NCBI RefSeq assembly: GCF_019635515.1
Contig: NZ_JAHBZI010000001.1
Span: forward strand, 1,550,001 to 1,614,000
Length of the DNA: 64,000 nucleotides
Direction: 5' to 3'
From: Sphingomonas sp.
GTDB taxonomy: Bacteria; Pseudomonadota; Alphaproteobacteria; Sphingomonadales; Sphingomonadaceae
Below are positions 28,141 through 37,138 of the stretch, piece by piece (within the stretch, counting starts at the first letter, position 1; every line of letters begins with the position of its first letter). The notes under the pieces are model-generated. The model did no database searches and was not told the DNA's origin. It was given only the letters and a program-made list of their open reading frames with translations. The position numbers and the translations under genes were made by a program.

Positions 28141-28157
28141 TTGCGACTTACTCGCAA
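28141..28157 (-). promoter_or_regulatory. Fur-like operator upstream of the DUF4198 gene
   Basis: A perfect inverted repeat TTGCGA-CTTAC-TCGCAA, 43 bases upstream of the DUF4198 start. It resembles the TTGCGAAT-type core of proteobacterial Fur sites. An iron-responsive role fits the neighbour but is inferred from one site. Confidence 0.45.
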
Positions 28158-28298
28158 CTAATGCCTGTCGGGCCGGGCTGACTTCCGCGCGCTGTCAGGC
28201 TCTTGCGTAGCGGCCGCAAAGCTGGTCTTGGCTTGTTCCTGCGGGCGGGCTCCTCTAGGGTCCGCGCCGCTCGCTTATTCCCGGTAGCCAAGGCCAAA

Positions 28299-29018
28299 AT
28301 GACCGCTCCCCGTTTCAAACGAATCCTGCTCAAGCTTTCGGGCGAGGTGCTGATGGGCGAAGGCGGCCTGTCGATCGACCCCGACGTGATCGCTCGCGTC
28401 GCCGACGAGATCGCGGCGGTTCGCGCCGATGGCTATGAGCTGTGCGTGGTGGTCGGCGGCGGCAATATATTCCGCGGCATATCGGGTGCGGCGCGCGGCA
28501 TGGATCGCGCGACCGGCGATTATATGGGCATGCTCGCCACGGTGATGAACGCGCTGGCGGTGCAGAACGCGCTGGAGAAGATCGGCGTCGAGACCCGTGT
28601 GCAATCCGCGATCCCGATGGCCAGCGTTTGCGAGCCCTTCATCCGCCGCCGCGCCGAGCGCCATCTCGAGAAGGGCCGAATCGTGATCTTCGCCGCCGGC
28701 GTCGGCAGCCCGTTCTTCACCACCGATTCCGGCGCCGCGCTCCGCGCCGCCGAGATGAAGTGCGACGCCCTGTTCAAGGGCACCTCAGTGGATGGCGTCT
28801 ACGATGCCGATCCCAAGAAGGTGGCTACGGCGAAGCGTTACGAAACGGTGAGTTACGATACGGTTCTGTCGGATAATCTGAAGGTCATGGATGCGTCGGC
28901 CGTGGCGCTGTGCCGCGACAACAATATCCCGATCGTCGTCTTCAACATCCGCGAGCGCGGCAATCTGGCCCGCGTGCTCAAGGGCGAAGCCACCGCGACG
29001 ATAGTTCAGGCCGCCTGA
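28299..29018 (+). CDS. pyrH: Uridylate kinase (UMP kinase)
   Basis: Phosphorylates UMP to UDP in pyrimidine synthesis. It is of the bacterial amino-acid-kinase fold, 239 residues from the ATG at 28299: [14 protein letters not shown] for [14 protein letters not shown] for UMP, and [13 protein letters not shown] and GVYDADPKK near the C-terminus. AAGG lies 5 bases before this ATG; the longer frame to 28203 was rejected. frr follows after 22 bases in the classic pyrH-frr order. Confidence 0.97.
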   Translation: MTAPRFKRILLKLSGEVLMGEGGLSIDPDVIARVADEIAAVRADGYELCVVVGGGNIFRGISGAARGMDRATGDYMGMLATVMNALAVQNALEKIGVETRVQSAIPMASVCEPFIRRRAERHLEKGRIVIFAAGVGSPFFTTDSGAALRAAEMKCDALFKGTSVDGVYDADPKKVATAKRYETVSYDTVLSDNLKVMDASAVALCRDNNIPIVVFNIRERGNLARVLKGEATATIVQAA

Positions 29019-29040
29019 AGGCAGCCGCATAGGAGAGAAT

Positions 29041-29598
29041 ATGCCCGCTTACGAAAAGGCCGATATCGAGCGCCGTATGGCTGGCGCGGTCGAATCGCTG
29101 AAGCATGATCTGCAGGGCCTGCGCACGGGCCGTGCCTCGGTGACCCTGCTCGATCCGGTCAATGTCGAGGTCTATGGCGCACACATGCCGCTCAACCAGG
29201 TCGCGACGGTCTCGGCGCCGGAGCCGCGGATGCTGTCGGTGCAGGTCTGGGACAAGTCGAATGTCGGTCCGGTCGAAAAGGCGATCCGCTCGGCGGGTCT
29301 TGGCCTCAACCCGATCACCGATGGCCAGACGCTGCGCCTGCCGATTCCCGATCTGACCGAGGAGCGCCGCAAGGAACTCGCCAAGCTCGCCAGCCAATAT
29401 GCTGAAAAGGCGCGCATCGCGGTCCGCAATGTGCGCCGCGACGGCAATGACAGTCTTAAGACCGACGAGAAGAAGGGCGTGTTCGCCGAGGATGAGCGCA
29501 AGCGCCACGAGAATGAGGTGCAGAAGCTCACCGACGCGACGATCGCCGATATCGACGCGGTGACCGCCGCCAAGGAAAAGGAAATCATGGGCAAGTGA
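29041..29598 (+). CDS. frr: Ribosome recycling factor
   Basis: With EF-G, splits post-termination ribosomes. At 185 residues it has the standard length: N-terminal helix ([28 protein letters not shown]), domain II beta-barrel with the family [22 protein letters not shown] and the long C-terminal helical arms ending in [16 protein letters not shown] lies 6 bases before the ATG. A palindromic repeat separates it from uppS. Confidence 0.98.
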   Translation: MPAYEKADIERRMAGAVESLKHDLQGLRTGRASVTLLDPVNVEVYGAHMPLNQVATVSAPEPRMLSVQVWDKSNVGPVEKAIRSAGLGLNPITDGQTLRLPIPDLTEERRKELAKLASQYAEKARIAVRNVRRDGNDSLKTDEKKGVFAEDERKRHENEVQKLTDATIADIDAVTAAKEKEIMGK

Positions 29599-29627
29599 GC
29601 CCCGGCGGTTCGCCCCTATCCTATTGT

Positions 29628-29709
29628 CGTCGTCCCGGCGAAAGCCGGGACCCAGAACCAAGAGCGGTGTCGCTTGTTACCCTGGGTCCCGGCTTTCGCC
29701 GGGATGACG
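29628..29709. repeat. Palindromic REP-like repeat inside the frr-uppS interval
   Basis: A 28-base inverted repeat (29628-29655 with 29682-29709; 27 of 28 match) around a 26-base loop. Each arm itself contains a small palindrome, CCCGGC-GAAA-GCCGGG. The arm sequence is of the same family as the inner arm at 19066. It sits within an operon, 22 bases before uppS, so the strong hairpin may affect transcript processing or uppS translation. Confidence 0.88.
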
Positions 29710-29731
29710 CGTTTGGATTGAGCGCCTGAGC

Positions 29732-30460
29732 ATGGCGGCCAAGCCCGCTCCAGCAGCGCCCGTCGCGCCGCCTCGCCACGTCGCCATCATTATGGATGGT
29801 AATGGCCGCTGGGCGAAGAAGCGGTTTCTGCCGCGCATTGCCGGGCACAAGCAGGGCGTTGAGGCCGTTCGCCGCATTGCCCGCGCCGCCCGAACGCTCG
29901 GTATCGAGGTGCTGACGCTCTACGCCTTCTCGTCGGAGAATTGGCGCCGCCCGGAAGAGGAGGTCCGTGATCTGATGGGCCTGCTTCGCCATTTCCTGGC
30001 GAGCGAGCTCGACGAACTGGTCTCCGAAGGCGTGAAGCTTCGCGTGATCGGCGACTGGCGCAAGCTCTCGCCCGATCTGGTCGGCATGATCGAGGGCGCC
30101 ATCGCGCGTACCGCGAGCAATCCGGGGCCGACGCTGGCGATCGCGCTCAACTACGGTGCGCAGGCCGAGCTTGCCACGGCCGCCCGCCAGCTCGCCGAGC
30201 AGGCCAGGGCCGGGACGCTGGACCCCGCGAGCATCGATGAAGCCGCGCTGGAGAATGCGCTCGACACCGGCGATCTCCCGCCGCTTGACCTGTTGATCCG
30301 CACCTCGGGCGAGCAGCGGCTGTCCAACTTCCTGCTGTGGCAGGCGGCCTATGCCGAATTCCTGTTCGTCGACACGCTGTGGCCCGATTTCGACGAGGAA
30401 GCGCTCCGCGATGCGCTCGACGTGTTCGGCAAACGTCAGCGCCGGTTCGGCGGCCTGTGA
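29732..30460 (+). CDS. uppS: Undecaprenyl diphosphate synthase
   Basis: A cis-prenyltransferase that makes the C55 lipid carrier for peptidoglycan. 242 residues; the signature HVAIIMDGNGRWAKKR holds the catalytic Asp and allylic-phosphate site, GHKQGVEAVR and YAFSSENWRRP follow, and DLLIRTSGEQRLSNFLLWQAAYAE closes the active site. The stop overlaps the cdsA GTG start (GTGA). Confidence 0.97.
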   Translation: MAAKPAPAAPVAPPRHVAIIMDGNGRWAKKRFLPRIAGHKQGVEAVRRIARAARTLGIEVLTLYAFSSENWRRPEEEVRDLMGLLRHFLASELDELVSEGVKLRVIGDWRKLSPDLVGMIEGAIARTASNPGPTLAIALNYGAQAELATAARQLAEQARAGTLDPASIDEAALENALDTGDLPPLDLLIRTSGEQRLSNFLLWQAAYAEFLFVDTLWPDFDEEALRDALDVFGKRQRRFGGL

Positions 30461-31224
30461 GCAAGGGCTCCGATCTCGGCACGCGCTTCGGCGTGGCGAT
30501 GCTGCTGATCGCCGGGGCGGGCTTCGCGCTCTATTGGGGCGGCACGGTATTCTGGCTGGTGCTGGTCGTGGCGGCGCTGCTGATGATGAGCGAATGGTGC
30601 GAGCTTGCCGGCGCGGAGCTCAAGCAGATCCGCACATCGCAATACGCCCTCTCGGTGCCGCTGGCGGCGATGTGCCCGTTCGCGCTGGCACCGGCCGGGC
30701 TCGAACTGGGCCTGATCGGCGCGGCGTTTTTCTTCCTCGGCGCCGTCACCAGGAATTTCAGGCTGGCGCTCGGGATCCTCTATATCGGGTTGCCGGTCCT
30801 CGCCCTGATCGTGTTGCGCGATCAACCGCAAGGGTTGCTGGTCACGTTCTGGGCGATGGGGCTGGTCTGGGCTGCTGACAGCGCCGCCTATTTCGCCGGC
30901 CGTGCGATCGGCGGACCCAAGCTGGCGCCCGCGATCAGCCCCAAAAAGACCTGGTCGGGGTTCATTGGCGGCTTGCTCGGTGCGACGGTCGGCGCGTTCG
31001 GGCTTGCCTGGCTGTTCGGTCTCCCGATCCAGCTGGCCTATGTCACGCCCTTGCTCGCGATCCTCTCGGTGCTGGGCGATCTCTATGAGAGCAATCTCAA
31101 GCGCCAGGCGGGTGTGAAGGATTCGGGCAAAGTGCTGCCGGGTCATGGCGGCCTGCTCGACCGGCTCGACGGACTGGTGTTCGTGGCGCCGCCCGCCGCG
31201 CTGCTGGTGCTGGCGCTCACCTGA
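30457..31224 (+). CDS. cdsA: Phosphatidate cytidylyltransferase
   Basis: Makes CDP-diacylglycerol, the precursor for pssA and other phospholipid enzymes. 255 residues from the GTG overlapping the uppS stop. Several membrane segments; the C-terminal CTP-transferase signature region reads SPKKTWSGFIGGLLGA then LGDLYESNLKRQAGVKDSGKVLPGHGGLLDRLDGL, including the metal-binding Asp residues. The stop overlaps dxr (TGATG). Confidence 0.95.
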   Translation: MSKGSDLGTRFGVAMLLIAGAGFALYWGGTVFWLVLVVAALLMMSEWCELAGAELKQIRTSQYALSVPLAAMCPFALAPAGLELGLIGAAFFFLGAVTRNFRLALGILYIGLPVLALIVLRDQPQGLLVTFWAMGLVWAADSAAYFAGRAIGGPKLAPAISPKKTWSGFIGGLLGATVGAFGLAWLFGLPIQLAYVTPLLAILSVLGDLYESNLKRQAGVKDSGKVLPGHGGLLDRLDGLVFVAPPAALLVLALT

Positions 31225-32381
31225 TGAAGCGCGTGACGATATTGGGCGCGACCGGCTCGGTCGGTACGTCGACGCTCGACCTGATCGAGCGTGCGCCCGA
31301 GCAGTTCGAAGTCGTCGCGCTCACCGCCAATTGCGACGTGGCCAGGCTCGCCGCAGCCGCGATCCGGACCAGGGCGAAGCTCGCCGTCGTTGCCGATCCG
31401 GATTGCCTGCCGCCACTCCGGGAGGCGTTGTCCGGCTCGGACGTCGAGGCAAGGGCAGGGCCCGACGCCGTCTGCGAAGCCGCCCGCATGAACGCCGATT
31501 GGACCATGGCCGCGATCGTCGGCGCCGCCGGTCTGAAGCCAGTGATGGCGGCGCTGGAAGCGGGCGGGACCGTTGCGCTCGCCAACAAGGAGGCGCTGGT
31601 CTCGGCGGGCGACGTCATGACCGCCGCCGCCCGCGCTGCGGGGACGACGCTGCTTCCGGTCGATTCGGAACACAATGCGGTGTTCCAATGCCTCGACCGC
31701 ACCGCACCCGAGCGCGTCCGCCGTATCGTCCTCACCGCTAGCGGCGGTCCGTTCCGCACCACTTCGCTGGAAGCGATGCGCACGATCACACCGGCCCAGG
31801 CGGTCGCGCACCCCAATTGGTCGATGGGCGCCAAGATCTCAGTCGATTCGGCGACGCTGATGAACAAGGGGCTCGAGCTGATCGAGGCGTTTCATCTGTT
31901 CCCGGTCAGTGCCGGCCAGCTCGACGTGCTCGTGCACCCGCAGTCGGTCGTCCATTCGATGGTCGAATATGTCGATGGCTCGACGCTCGCTCAGCTCGGT
32001 CCGCCCGATATGCGCGTGCCGATCGCCTATGCGCTGGCCTGGCCGGAACGGATGGAGACGCCGTGCGAGCGGCTCGACCTCGCGGCGATCGGTAGGCTCG
32101 ACTTCGAGGCGCCTGATTATGTCCGTTTTCCCGCGCTGAAGCTTGCCCGCGAAGCGCTGGCCGCCGGCGGCGCCCGCCCGGCCATCCTCAACGCGGCCAA
32201 CGAGGTCGCGGTCGCGGCCTTCCTTGCCGGTGCCGTCAAGTTTCTTGAAATTGCCGCAATCGTTTCCGATACGCTTGCCCGCTACGATCCCGCAGCCCCG
32301 GAAAGCCTCGATGCCGTGCTGGCGATCGACGCGGAGGCGAGGGCGCGGGCGGCCGAGCGTGTAAAGGACTGCGTCGTTTGA
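31224..32381 (+). CDS. dxr: 1-deoxy-D-xylulose 5-phosphate reductoisomerase
   Basis: The second step of the non-mevalonate isoprenoid pathway. 385 residues: the NADPH-binding start VTILGATGSVGTSTLDLIE, ALANKEALVSAG, metal site VDSEHNAVFQCL, flexible loop region HPNWSMGAKISVDSATLMNKGLELIEA. It supplies precursors for UppS in the same transcript; ispDF lies far away at 60945. The stop overlaps the rseP TTG start (TTGA). Confidence 0.98.
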   Translation: MKRVTILGATGSVGTSTLDLIERAPEQFEVVALTANCDVARLAAAAIRTRAKLAVVADPDCLPPLREALSGSDVEARAGPDAVCEAARMNADWTMAAIVGAAGLKPVMAALEAGGTVALANKEALVSAGDVMTAAARAAGTTLLPVDSEHNAVFQCLDRTAPERVRRIVLTASGGPFRTTSLEAMRTITPAQAVAHPNWSMGAKISVDSATLMNKGLELIEAFHLFPVSAGQLDVLVHPQSVVHSMVEYVDGSTLAQLGPPDMRVPIAYALAWPERMETPCERLDLAAIGRLDFEAPDYVRFPALKLAREALAAGGARPAILNAANEVAVAAFLAGAVKFLEIAAIVSDTLARYDPAAPESLDAVLAIDAEARARAAERVKDCVV

Positions 32382-33511
32382 TCGAAAATCCCGGCATCCT
32401 TCTCACGATCCTGGCATTCGCGCTCGTGATCGGGCCACTCGTTTTCCTGCACGAGATGGGACATTACCTCGCGGGGCGCTGGTTCGGCGTGAAGGCCGAC
32501 GAGTTCGCGATCGGATTCGGCCGTGAGGTCGCCGGTTTCACCGACAGGCGCGGCACCCGCTGGAAGTTCGGCTGGCTGCCGCTGGGTGGCTATGTCCGCT
32601 TCGCGGGCGACATGAATCCCGCCAGCCAGCCTTCGCCCGAATGGCTGTCGCTACCGGCGCACGAGCGCGCGCAGACCTTCCAGTCCAAGCCGCTGTGGCA
32701 GCGGGCGATCATCGTCGCCGCCGGGCCCATAGCCAATTTCGTCATCGCGATCCTGATCCTTGCCGCGTTCGCCTTTGCCTATGGCGACAATCGCACCCCC
32801 AGCACCGTCGGTATCGTGCTGGAGGGAAGCGCCGCCGCGCAGGCAGGGTTGCAGCAAGGCGATCGCATCGTTTCGTTGGGCGGGCGCTCGGTCGAGACCT
32901 ATCGCGATCTCGCCAAATACACCCAGCTTCGCCCCGATGAGGCGGTTCATATCCAGTATGAACGGGCGGGTGTGTTGCGCGAGGCCGATACCGTCATTGG
33001 CGTGCGCACGGAAAAGGATCGCTTCGGAAACATCTTCAAGATCGGCCAGCTTGGCGTCGGCCCGTCCGATCCGGTGCTGACGCCGGTAGGACTGCTCGAA
33101 GCACCGCTCGTCGGACTGCGGACGACGCGCGATATCGTCCAGATGACGATTGACGGCCTCGGTCAGATCATCACCGGCCGCCGTTCGATCACCGAGCTTG
33201 GCGGTCCGCTCAAGATCGCGCAGGTCTCGGGTGAGCGTCTCGCAATGGGACCCGGCGAGTTTGTGTTCCTGATCGCGCTGGTTTCCATTAATCTCGGATT
33301 CATCAACCTGTTGCCAGTCCCGGTGCTGGATGGCGGTCACCTGCTGTTCTACGCAGTCGAGGCCGTCCGGCGGAAACCGGCCGAGCCGCAGGTAATGGAA
33401 TGGGCGTTTCGCGGCGGCCTCATCGCAATTCTCGCGCTGATGCTGTTCGTCACGCTCAACGATCTGGGAGCTTTTGGCGTCTGGAAAAATCTGGCCGGGT
33501 TGATCGGCTGA
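32378..33511 (+). CDS. rseP: Site-2 zinc metalloprotease RseP
   Basis: An intramembrane protease that completes anti-sigma factor cleavage in the envelope stress response. 377 residues: HEMGH zinc site (His25, Glu26, His29) in the first membrane helix, GPIANFVIAILIL, one clear PDZ domain (AAQAGLQQGDRIVSLGGRSVETYRDL) where E. coli has two, and NLLPVPVLDGGHLLFY for the third ligand. The TTG start overlaps the dxr stop. It precedes bamA, a conserved pairing. Confidence 0.96.
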   Translation: MIENPGILLTILAFALVIGPLVFLHEMGHYLAGRWFGVKADEFAIGFGREVAGFTDRRGTRWKFGWLPLGGYVRFAGDMNPASQPSPEWLSLPAHERAQTFQSKPLWQRAIIVAAGPIANFVIAILILAAFAFAYGDNRTPSTVGIVLEGSAAAQAGLQQGDRIVSLGGRSVETYRDLAKYTQLRPDEAVHIQYERAGVLREADTVIGVRTEKDRFGNIFKIGQLGVGPSDPVLTPVGLLEAPLVGLRTTRDIVQMTIDGLGQIITGRRSITELGGPLKIAQVSGERLAMGPGEFVFLIALVSINLGFINLLPVPVLDGGHLLFYAVEAVRRKPAEPQVMEWAFRGGLIAILALMLFVTLNDLGAFGVWKNLAGLIG

Positions 33512-33605
33512 TGCGGTTAGGGCAGGGCGGTACGATGCCCGGTTGCCGACCGGTTAATTTGAATTCCGACTGGGGTGGGATGTGACTGCGACAAAGGTGA
33601 CTAAA

Positions 33606-36359
33606 ATGGGCGCACGTGCCACGGCGACGCTCCTCGCGGGGACCATCCTTTCCGGAATGGGCCTGAGCGGGGCGGCAATCGCGCAAACTGCCCCGGCGGC
33701 CGCACAGGAGGTCGCCGCGCCTCCCGTTCAGGAGACCCGCACGGTCAAGACCCTGCGAGTCGAAGGCTCGCAGCGTATCGAGCCCGATACGGTGCTGTCG
33801 TATACCCGGCTTCGCGTCGGTACCGAATATACCAACGAAGTCGTCGATCAGGCGATCAAGGACCTGCTAGCCTCCGAACTGCTCGCAGACGTGCAGATCG
33901 AAGGGGTCGATACCGGCAATCTGGTGATCCGCATCCGCGAGAATCCGGTGATCAACCGCGTGATCTTTGAAGGCAACAAGCGCCTGAAGCAGGAAAAGAT
34001 CGACAAGGAGGTCAAGCTCCGCCCGCGCCAGATCTTCACCCGCACCGCCGTCCGCGCCGACGTCGCGCGCATTATCGAGCTCTATCGCCGCCAGGGCCGC
34101 TTCGCCGCCAATGTCGAGCCGAAGATGGTCAGCCTCGACCAGAATCGCGTTGATGTGGTGTTCGAGATCAACGAGGGGCCGAAATCTAAGGTTCGCCAGA
34201 TCAACATCATCGGCAATGAGGTGTTCTCCGACGGCAAGCTGCGCGGCGAGATGGCGACCAAGCAATCACGCATCACGTCGTTATTCAGTTCGAACACGTC
34301 GTACGATCAGGACCGCCTGGCCTATGACCAGCAGAAGCTGCGCCAGTTCTACCTGACCGAAGGCTATGCCGACTTCCGTGTGATCTCGGCGGTCGCCGAG
34401 CTCACCCCGGACAAGAAAGACTTCATCATCACCTATGTGGTGGAGGAAGGCCCGCGCTATAAGTTCGGTCCGGTGACGGTCGATAGCGCGATCCGCGATT
34501 TCGATGACAAGAAACTTGCCGCCGCCGTGCCGATCAAGGAAGGCCAGTGGTATAACGCCAAGGCCGTTGAGGATACGGTCGAGCAGCTCAGCGAGACCGC
34601 GGGCATCTTCGGTTACGCCTTTGCCGATGTCCGTCCGGATTTCCAGCGCGACCGCGAGAACCTGACGATGACGATGAACTTCCGCATCGCGGAAGCCAAT
34701 CGCACCTATATCGAGCGCATCGACATCACCGGCAACCGCCAGACCCAAGACAAGGTGATCCGCCGCGAATTCCGTGTGGCCGAGGGCGACGCCTTCAACA
34801 CCTTCCTCGTCAAGCGCTCGCAGGACCGCATCAACTCGCTGGGCTATTTCCAGGACAAGTTCGAGATTGAACGCAAGGAGGGCTCCGCGCCCGACCGCAT
34901 CGTTCTCGCTGCGAACGTCGAAGAGAAGGCCAATGGCGAACTGACGCTGTCGGCCGGTTTTTCGAGCCTTGAGCAGTTCATACTTCAGGCATCGATCCGC
35001 CAGCGCAATTTCCGCGGCAAGGGCCAGACGATCTCGGCGTCGGTCGATTACTCGACCTATTCGAAGTCGGTTGAACTGGGCTTTACCGAGCCATATCTGT
35101 TCGACACCAACGTTGCGCTGGGCGGTTCCGTTTTCCGTCGCGATTACAACGCGTTCAACTATATCGGCTCAGATCGTCGCACGACTTATGGCCAGGTCTC
35201 GACCGGCTTCCAGCTCGTCGCCGGTGTGCCGCTTACCGAATACTGGACGCTGTCGGGCCGCTACTCGCTGATGCAGGATGATGTGACGCTGGATCGCTCC
35301 AGTTTCTACACCGACATGAACGGCAACGGCTCTTTTGACGCGAACGAATGCGATCCGGTCAAAGCCGGCCGCTATTATTGTGAGGCCGTTGGCAAGCGCA
35401 TCACCTCGCTGGTTGGCCTGTCGCTGATCTACGACAGCCTTAACAGCCGTTTGCGCCCGACCCGCGGTCAGCGCCTTACCCTCGGCACCGATTTCGCCGG
35501 CCTTGGCGGCGACGTGAAATATGCCCGTGCGCGCATCGATGCGGACAAATATTGGAGCGTCGGCGGTGGCTTCATTTTCTCGGTTTCGGCTGAAGGCGGC
35601 TACATCCACAGCTTCGAGAAGGCGAAGTCGCCGGGCAGCGACCCGGTTCGCATCACCGATCGCTTCTACCTCGGCGAGCCCCAGTTCCGCGGCTTTGACA
35701 TTCGCGGTGTCGGCCCGCGCGTCCAGCGCATCGCTTATACCGGCGATCCGACGACCGGCACGCAGCTGCTGGTCACGGACCGAGAGCAGATCATCGACGA
35801 CGCGATCGGCGGTAAGGCCTATTATCTCACCAAGGCCGAACTCGAGATTCCGCTGGGCGCCGGCGCCGCGGAAATGGGCCTGCGTCCGTCGATCTTCGTA
35901 ATGGCGGGCAGCCTGTTCAGCATCACGCGGCCGGCCAAGACGATCGAGTTCACTCAGGCGCGCGATACTTCAGGCACGCTGCTGTATAATACCGATGGTT
36001 CGCCGACGCTGTTGCCCAAGGACAACCTCATAAACGACGCGAACGGAAACGCGCTTTATGTCGTGAGTGGTAGCGACACGACCAATGCCGGTGCGTTGAC
36101 CACCTGCACGGTGGGCTTCTCGGCCACCTCCGGGGGGCCGTGTATTGGCACCTCGATCAATACCCGGTATAATGTTCCCACCGCGCCGTTCTTCGAGCGC
36201 TATGTGGGCGACAGCGCCCGGCCACGTCTTTCGATCGGCTTCGGCGTCAACTGGAATTCGCCGTTCGGACCCCTGCGCATCGACATCGCGAAAGCGCTGC
36301 TGAGGGCCAAGGGCGATGACACCAAGCTCGTAACTTTCAATGTAGGGACTCAGTTCTGA
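33606..36359 (+). CDS. bamA: Outer membrane protein assembly factor BamA
   Basis: The central Omp85 barrel of the BAM complex. 917 residues from the ATG at 33606 (AAGGTG 6 bases upstream); a GTG at 33582 is the alternative. A signal peptide ends AAIAQT, five POTRA domains follow (beginning VKTLRVEGSQRIEPDTVLSY), and the barrel has the conserved lid-lock stretch FRGFDIRGVGPR and a terminal Phe (NVGTQF). It is longer than the usual 760-800 because of two extracellular loops: one with an EF-hand-like motif and a Cys pair (residues 570-592), and one near the C-terminus with Cys residues (TTCTVGF, GGPCIGT). The stop overlaps ompH (TGATG). Confidence 0.96.
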   Translation: MGARATATLLAGTILSGMGLSGAAIAQTAPAAAQEVAAPPVQETRTVKTLRVEGSQRIEPDTVLSYTRLRVGTEYTNEVVDQAIKDLLASELLADVQIEGVDTGNLVIRIRENPVINRVIFEGNKRLKQEKIDKEVKLRPRQIFTRTAVRADVARIIELYRRQGRFAANVEPKMVSLDQNRVDVVFEINEGPKSKVRQINIIGNEVFSDGKLRGEMATKQSRITSLFSSNTSYDQDRLAYDQQKLRQFYLTEGYADFRVISAVAELTPDKKDFIITYVVEEGPRYKFGPVTVDSAIRDFDDKKLAAAVPIKEGQWYNAKAVEDTVEQLSETAGIFGYAFADVRPDFQRDRENLTMTMNFRIAEANRTYIERIDITGNRQTQDKVIRREFRVAEGDAFNTFLVKRSQDRINSLGYFQDKFEIERKEGSAPDRIVLAANVEEKANGELTLSAGFSSLEQFILQASIRQRNFRGKGQTISASVDYSTYSKSVELGFTEPYLFDTNVALGGSVFRRDYNAFNYIGSDRRTTYGQVSTGFQLVAGVPLTEYWTLSGRYSLMQDDVTLDRSSFYTDMNGNGSFDANECDPVKAGRYYCEAVGKRITSLVGLSLIYDSLNSRLRPTRGQRLTLGTDFAGLGGDVKYARARIDADKYWSVGGGFIFSVSAEGGYIHSFEKAKSPGSDPVRITDRFYLGEPQFRGFDIRGVGPRVQRIAYTGDPTTGTQLLVTDREQIIDDAIGGKAYYLTKAELEIPLGAGAAEMGLRPSIFVMAGSLFSITRPAKTIEFTQARDTSGTLLYNTDGSPTLLPKDNLINDANGNALYVVSGSDTTNAGALTTCTVGFSATSGGPCIGTSINTRYNVPTAPFFERYVGDSARPRLSIGFGVNWNSPFGPLRIDIAKALLRAKGDDTKLVTFNVGTQF

Positions 36360-37138
36360 TGATTACCAAGAAGCGCATTATCGCGAGCCTGCTCGCCGCG
36401 CCGGCGGCGTTCGCGTTCGCGGCGCCCGCCATGGCGCAGACCGCCAATGGCATCGCCTTTGCCAATCCGACCTCGGTCGTCGGCAGTTCCAAGGCTTTCG
36501 CTGCGGCCAATCAGCAAATCTCGACGACGTACAAGACGTCGTTCGACCAGATGCAGCAGCGTCGTACCGCGCTCGACAATGAGCTCAAGCCGCTCGTCGC
36601 CCAGCTCGATACCAACAAGGACGGTCAGGTCTCGGACGAAGAGATCAAGGCTGCCCAGACCGCGAAGAACCCGGTGATCGACAAGATCAATGCGGCGCAG
36701 ACCAACGCCCAGAATGACATCGGCAAGCTGAGCAACCCCGCCGCCCGCGCCGAGCTGTTCGCGATCGAATCGATCCTGCGCCAGTACGAAGCCGCGCAGC
36801 TCCGCGTCGTGACCGCCAAGAAGATCGCCGTCGTGCTTTCGCCGGAAGTCTTCATGTACGCGCCCGATTCAGCGGATATCAGCGAAGCGATCACCGCCGA
36901 GATCGACAAGACCACCCCGACCGTCAGCATCGCGCCGCCGGCCGATTGGCAGCCGAGCCGCGAGACCTTGCAGATCCAGCAGCAGCTCGTCCAGATCGCG
37001 CAGATCCGCGCCTATCAGGCGGCGGCGCAGCAGCAGCAGGCGGGAGCCCCGCCGGCAGCGCCTGCGGCCGGCAAGCCCGCTGCTGGCAAGCCCGCCGCTG
37101 GCAAACCTGCTCCCGCGAAGCCCGCCGAACCCCGGTGA
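36359..37138 (+). CDS. OmpH/Skp-like periplasmic chaperone with EF-hand motif
   Basis: Probably carries unfolded outer-membrane proteins to BAM. 259 residues: signal peptide ending APAMAQT, helical coiled arms with an alanine- and glutamine-rich pattern ([26 protein letters not shown] heptads; [12 protein letters not shown]), and a Pro/Ala/Gly/Lys tail. Unusual for the family, an exact 12-residue EF-hand loop ([12 protein letters not shown], residues 84-95) interrupts the first arm. The tail is encoded by 15-base tandem repeats. It overlaps bamA upstream and fabZ downstream, the usual place of the skp homologue. Confidence 0.88.
   Translation: MITKKRIIASLLAAPAAFAFAAPAMAQTANGIAFANPTSVVGSSKAFAAANQQISTTYKTSFDQMQQRRTALDNELKPLVAQLDTNKDGQVSDEEIKAAQTAKNPVIDKINAAQTNAQNDIGKLSNPAARAELFAIESILRQYEAAQLRVVTAKKIAVVLSPEVFMYAPDSADISEAITAEIDKTTPTVSIAPPADWQPSRETLQIQQQLVQIAQIRAYQAAAQQQQAGAPPAAPAAGKPAAGKPAAGKPAPAKPAEPR
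37070..37129 (+). repeat. 15-base tandem repeat in the ompH 3' end
   Basis: Four consecutive 15-base units, the first two differing at one base (GGCAAGCCCGCTGCT, GGCAAGCCCGCCGCT) and the last two more diverged. They encode GKPAA-type pentapeptides in the C-terminal tail of the OmpH-like chaperone. Copy number is likely to vary between strains. Confidence 0.85.
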
